Source: Actinomycetota bacterium (lineage in GTDB: Bacteria; Actinomycetota; Thermoleophilia; RBG-16-64-13). From it: a stretch of 14,371 bases of DNA. The notes beneath the pieces are model-generated. The model was not told where the DNA came from, made no database searches, and saw only the letters and a list, made by a program, of their open reading frames with translations. The position numbers were made by a program, and so were the translations under genes. The stretch lies in contig PMIZ01000306.1 in the NCBI GenBank assembly GCA_003157225.1, positions 1 to 14,371 of the forward strand. Reading direction: 5' to 3'. Every line of letters starts with the position of its first letter. Positions within the stretch are counted from its first letter, which is position 1. Positions 12,451 to 14,371 of the stretch are shown in pieces.

Positions 12451-13565
12451 GCACGGTCGCGCGCCGCACCCTTCTGCTGGACATCCATCGCCGGCTGCAG
12501 TCGTTCACGCTCGATCTGCAGTTGGAGGTGGGGGAGGAGATCATGGTGCTGTTCGGCCCCTCTGGCGCCGGCAAGTCCATGACCCTCGAGTCCATAGCTG
12601 GTCTCGTCACGCCGGACAAAGGCGAGATCATTCTTGACGACCGAGTTCTGTTCAGAAAGGGCAAGCCCGGGGCACACGCAAACGTGCCGGCTCGAAAGCG
12701 CACGGTGGGCTACGTCTTTCAGAGCTACGCGCTGTTCCCCCACCTGACGGTGCTGGGCAACGTCCGTTACCCTCTGGGTCGGCAGGCCCACGCGCAGGAG
12801 CGAGCGCTGTCGCTCATCGAGGCCATGGGTCTGGGTCAGATGGCCGATCGCTACCCGCACCAGCTCTCAGGAGGGCAGCAGCAGCGGGTAGCCATAGCGC
12901 GAGCTCTCGCCCGGGACCCGGAAGTGCTACTGCTCGACGAGCCTTTCTCGGCGCTCGACGCAGGCCTCCGCGAACGCCTGAGGGCCGACCTACGGACTCT
13001 GCAGCGGGAGAGGCACCTCATCGTCATTTGCGTGACTCACAATCTGGAGGACGCCTTCGCTCTGGGCGACCGGCTGGCCGTTCTGCGCGATGGGGATTTG
13101 GAGCAGGTGGGCACCGTGGCTGAGGTCTTCAGGCGCCCCACCAGCATGGACGCGGCTCGCATACTCGGGATTCGCAACACCTTCCGCGCCCGCGTCCCGA
13201 GCGCCGACGCCGACCATGTGACCCTCGATTGGGATGGTCTAGAGCTGAAAGCCATGCCGCAGGCCGCGCGCTTGGGCGAGGTGGTGCCCGTGTACATCGC
13301 GCCTACCGATATCAAGCTGCTTTATCCCGACCGGCCCGTCCTGGGTGGTCTCGCCGCGAACCAGATGAGTGCCACGGTGACCCGCCTCGAGCACAGGGAG
13401 CATCAGCAGATCATCCGCCTTCTGCTCGACAACGGCCACGAGTTGGAAGCGAGGGGCGCCGGCTACTTCTACCAGGCCCTCGACGTGCACGTGGGCGGCC
13501 GGGTTGGCATCACGCTTCGCCAGGAGGGGCTGCGGATTCTTCACGAGGAAGACGGCCGGCAGTGA
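12447..13565 (+). CDS. modC: Molybdate ABC transporter ATP-binding protein
   Basis: A 372-aa ATPase. The nucleotide-binding domain has Walker A G37-PSGAGK-S44, the Q-loop [12 protein letters not shown] (Q92), signature LSGGQ (140-144), Walker B LLLDEP (161-166) with Glu165, D-loop SALD and H-loop His198 (VTHNLED). The C-terminal 140 residues (about 232-372) are a TOBE/MOP-like regulatory domain: [29 protein letters not shown] and [23 protein letters not shown]. In other ModC proteins this domain binds oxyanion and shuts the pump at high internal molybdate. The start ATG overlaps the modB stop. Its last 56 nt overlap the 3' end of the minus-strand gene at 13510-13944. Confidence 0.95.
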   Translation: MSTVARRTLLLDIHRRLQSFTLDLQLEVGEEIMVLFGPSGAGKSMTLESIAGLVTPDKGEIILDDRVLFRKGKPGAHANVPARKRTVGYVFQSYALFPHLTVLGNVRYPLGRQAHAQERALSLIEAMGLGQMADRYPHQLSGGQQQRVAIARALARDPEVLLLDEPFSALDAGLRERLRADLRTLQRERHLIVICVTHNLEDAFALGDRLAVLRDGDLEQVGTVAEVFRRPTSMDAARILGIRNTFRARVPSADADHVTLDWDGLELKAMPQAARLGEVVPVYIAPTDIKLLYPDRPVLGGLAANQMSATVTRLEHREHQQIIRLLLDNGHELEARGAGYFYQALDVHVGGRVGITLRQEGLRILHEEDGRQ

Positions 13566-13944
13566 AGTAGCGCGTCACGCGCTCGTGGAAGTCGTCCGGT
13601 GGGGACGGGCACTCCCTCTCCTCGTCGGTCAGGATCTCGCGGAGAAGTTCGTCTCGCTGGTCTTCGGGCAGAACGAGAAGGGCTTGGGCGGCGGAGGTGT
13701 TGCGCAGCCAAAGCTCCTGCTCGGGGTCCAGGTCGGGCTCCGACGAGAAGTGGCCCGTGGTGGACGCCCACTCCCCGCACCAGTCCTCGTCGGCGGTCCG
13801 AGCCCAGCGGGCGTCCCGCGCGCGCAGGCCGTCCGACATGTCCCGGGGACCGGCGACGGGCGGATAGCGCCGACACTCGCCCGCGGAGCGGTCCGGATCG
13901 CCGTGCCAAAACCGGCAGGCAGAGCAGTTGTCCAGCTCGTTCAC
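13510..13944 (-). CDS. Four-cysteine protein of unknown function
   Basis: About 144 aa from the GTG at 13944, which has AGGAG 4 nt upstream; an upstream in-frame GTG (13974) gives 154 aa. C7 and C10 (DNCSACRFW), C24 (GECRRYPP) and C56 (DWCGEW) form a CxxC...C...C pattern with aromatic neighbours, seen in small uncharacterised proteins with W-C-G-E-W and G-E-C-R-R-x-P-P motifs; four Cys could bind a metal or an Fe-S cluster. The rest is acidic and helical (PEDQRDELLREILTDEERE), with a disordered tail that lies antisense to modC. The strong motif makes this a real gene; an Fe-S role is inference, but neighbours with Fe-S clusters agree. Confidence 0.75.
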   Translation of the reverse strand: MNELDNCSACRFWHGDPDRSAGECRRYPPVAGPRDMSDGLRARDARWARTADEDWCGEWASTTGHFSSEPDLDPEQELWLRNTSAAQALLVLPEDQRDELLREILTDEERECPSPPDDFHERVTRYFTAGRLPREESAAPPGEA

Positions 13945-13959
13945 CAATCTCCTAAGAAC

Positions 13960-14003
13960 GGGCAGTGAGGGCACCGTCCCAACACTGCCCCCCGAATGGG
14001 CAG
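13960..14003 (-). promoter_or_regulatory. Alternative hairpins upstream of the four-cysteine gene
   Basis: CTGCCC (13985-13990) can pair either with GGGCAG at 13960-13965, as part of an 8-bp stem GGGCAGTG/CACTGCCC with an inner GGG/CCC, or with GGGCAG at 13998-14003. The two folds exclude each other. They lie in the leader if translation starts at 13944. It resembles an attenuator-type switch, but with no downstream evidence. Confidence 0.3.
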
Positions 14004-14033
14004 ACTCACCGATGACCCCCTCCCCCCTTGTCA

Positions 14034-14117
14034 GTCGGGAGAGAGTGGGTGCCCCTGCCTAAGCGTCTTGTGAGTACCCTCACATTAGCGGAGCAGGGGT
14101 GCCCACTCTCTCCCGAC
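14034..14117. repeat. 84-bp near-perfect palindrome flanked by GTCA direct repeats
   Basis: The 25-nt arms (14034-14058 and 14093-14117) match except at 14050-14051, where the plus-strand RNA would form two G-U pairs. Inside, CTAA/TTAG and TGTGAG/CTCACA (14069-14074 with 14079-14084) continue the helix with a 6-nt bulge on the left and 4 nt on the right, closing a TACC loop. GTCA flanks both ends (14030-14033 and 14118-14121), like a 4-bp target duplication. It may be a MITE-like insertion or a 3'-end hairpin of the hydrogenase gene; no T-run supports a simple terminator. Confidence 0.9.
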
Positions 14118-14118
14118 G

Positions 14119-14371
14119 TCACTGGATGTGTTTGCCGCGGTTCACGTAGTGCGTGTGCAACAACTCGTGGCTCTTGTGGCCGCACGGACCATCGGTGAGG
14201 AACTCGTTGTACACCCGCTCCACGGCTGGGTTCTCGAACGACTTGCGCACAGTCAGAGTCTTCTCTTCGCCGTAGATGGCCTTGGCCCGCGCCGCCCGGA
14301 TCTCTTTGCTGGTCGGGATGGGCTGGCCGCCGCCGCCCAGGCAACCACCCGGGCAGGCCATGAACTCGATG
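14119..14371 (-). CDS. [FeFe]-hydrogenase catalytic subunit, C-terminal end (partial)
   Basis: The last 83 codons of a gene entering from the right edge. The visible part begins IEFMACPGGCLGGGGQPIPT: this is the third H-cluster motif of iron-only hydrogenases (MACPGGC-x-GGGQP), whose two cysteines ligate the 4Fe-4S part of the H-cluster, the second also bridging to the two-iron site. It is followed by the Fe-hydrogenase small-subunit-type C-terminal region: KEIRAARAKAIYGEEK, VRKSFENPAVERVYNEFL, then SHELLHTHYVNRG and a TGA stop. Monomeric or multimeric (NADH- or ferredoxin-linked, or bifurcating) type cannot be told. Its stop overlaps the GTCA repeat beside the palindrome at 14034-14117. Confidence 0.93.
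   Translation of the reverse strand, partial: IEFMACPGGCLGGGGQPIPTSKEIRAARAKAIYGEEKTLTVRKSFENPAVERVYNEFLTDGPCGHKSHELLHTHYVNRGKHIQ

Noticed and set aside
14034..14117. CRISPR repeat unit or tRNA-like fold
   Set aside because: It is a single palindrome without spacers, and no cloverleaf, anticodon arm or CCA-like end can be drawn.

Overview
The window reads as a GC-rich (roughly 60% or more by eye) chromosomal stretch of a Gram-positive-type bacterium, most likely an anaerobic or facultative, deep-branching actinobacterium. Supports for this are the frequent GTG/TTG starts with strong Shine-Dalgarno sequences, a YtrA-type GntR/ABC-2 operon, a secreted PepSY-like protein, Tat and Sec lipoproteins, a molybdate transporter, and the C-terminus of an [FeFe]-hydrogenase at the right edge. 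The taxonomic call is inference. No tRNA, rRNA, CRISPR array, transposase or phage gene was found.

Left block (1-1900, minus strand): an operon of ABC ATPase, ABC-2 permease and GntR regulator. Its promoter (TTGACA, 18 nt, TATTGT) has a perfect GTATAT-N3-ATATAC palindrome at the expected transcription start, so the last gene of the operon probably represses the first. An 18-bp tandem duplication sits exactly at the permease/regulator junction. Then 1837-2353 has no intact gene: it holds that promoter, a doubtful gene relic and hairpins that probably terminate the next gene. Next come a secreted PepSY-like protein (minus) with a response-regulator-like promoter, a divergent 4-oxalocrotonate-tautomerase-like enzyme (plus), a possible small ORF (minus), an eight-helix membrane protein (minus) and a RutB-like cysteine hydrolase (minus). 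A 27-bp repeat occurs upstream of each of the last two.

Middle block (5575-9686): a small TPR protein, an unrecognised 127-aa protein, and then a translationally coupled pair: a TPR plus classical AAA+ ATPase and a membrane-anchored TPR protein overlapping it by 4 nt. This pair is the best candidate for an uncharacterised system: a Cdc48-like unfoldase without a protease domain and a dedicated membrane TPR partner. It ends convergently against a LURP-one/scramblase-like protein, with an inverted repeat containing both stop codons.

Right block (9793-14371): a protein with CDGSH, 4Fe-4S mono-cluster and CDGSH modules; a tiny Tat lipoprotein with a low-complexity mature part; modA-modB-modC; a four-cysteine protein on the opposite strand whose 3' end overlaps modC; an 84-bp near-perfect palindrome flanked by GTCA direct repeats; and the last 83 codons of an [FeFe]-hydrogenase. 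Iron-sulfur proteins, molybdate uptake and hydrogenase together suggest redox metabolism with Fe-S and probably Mo enzymes.
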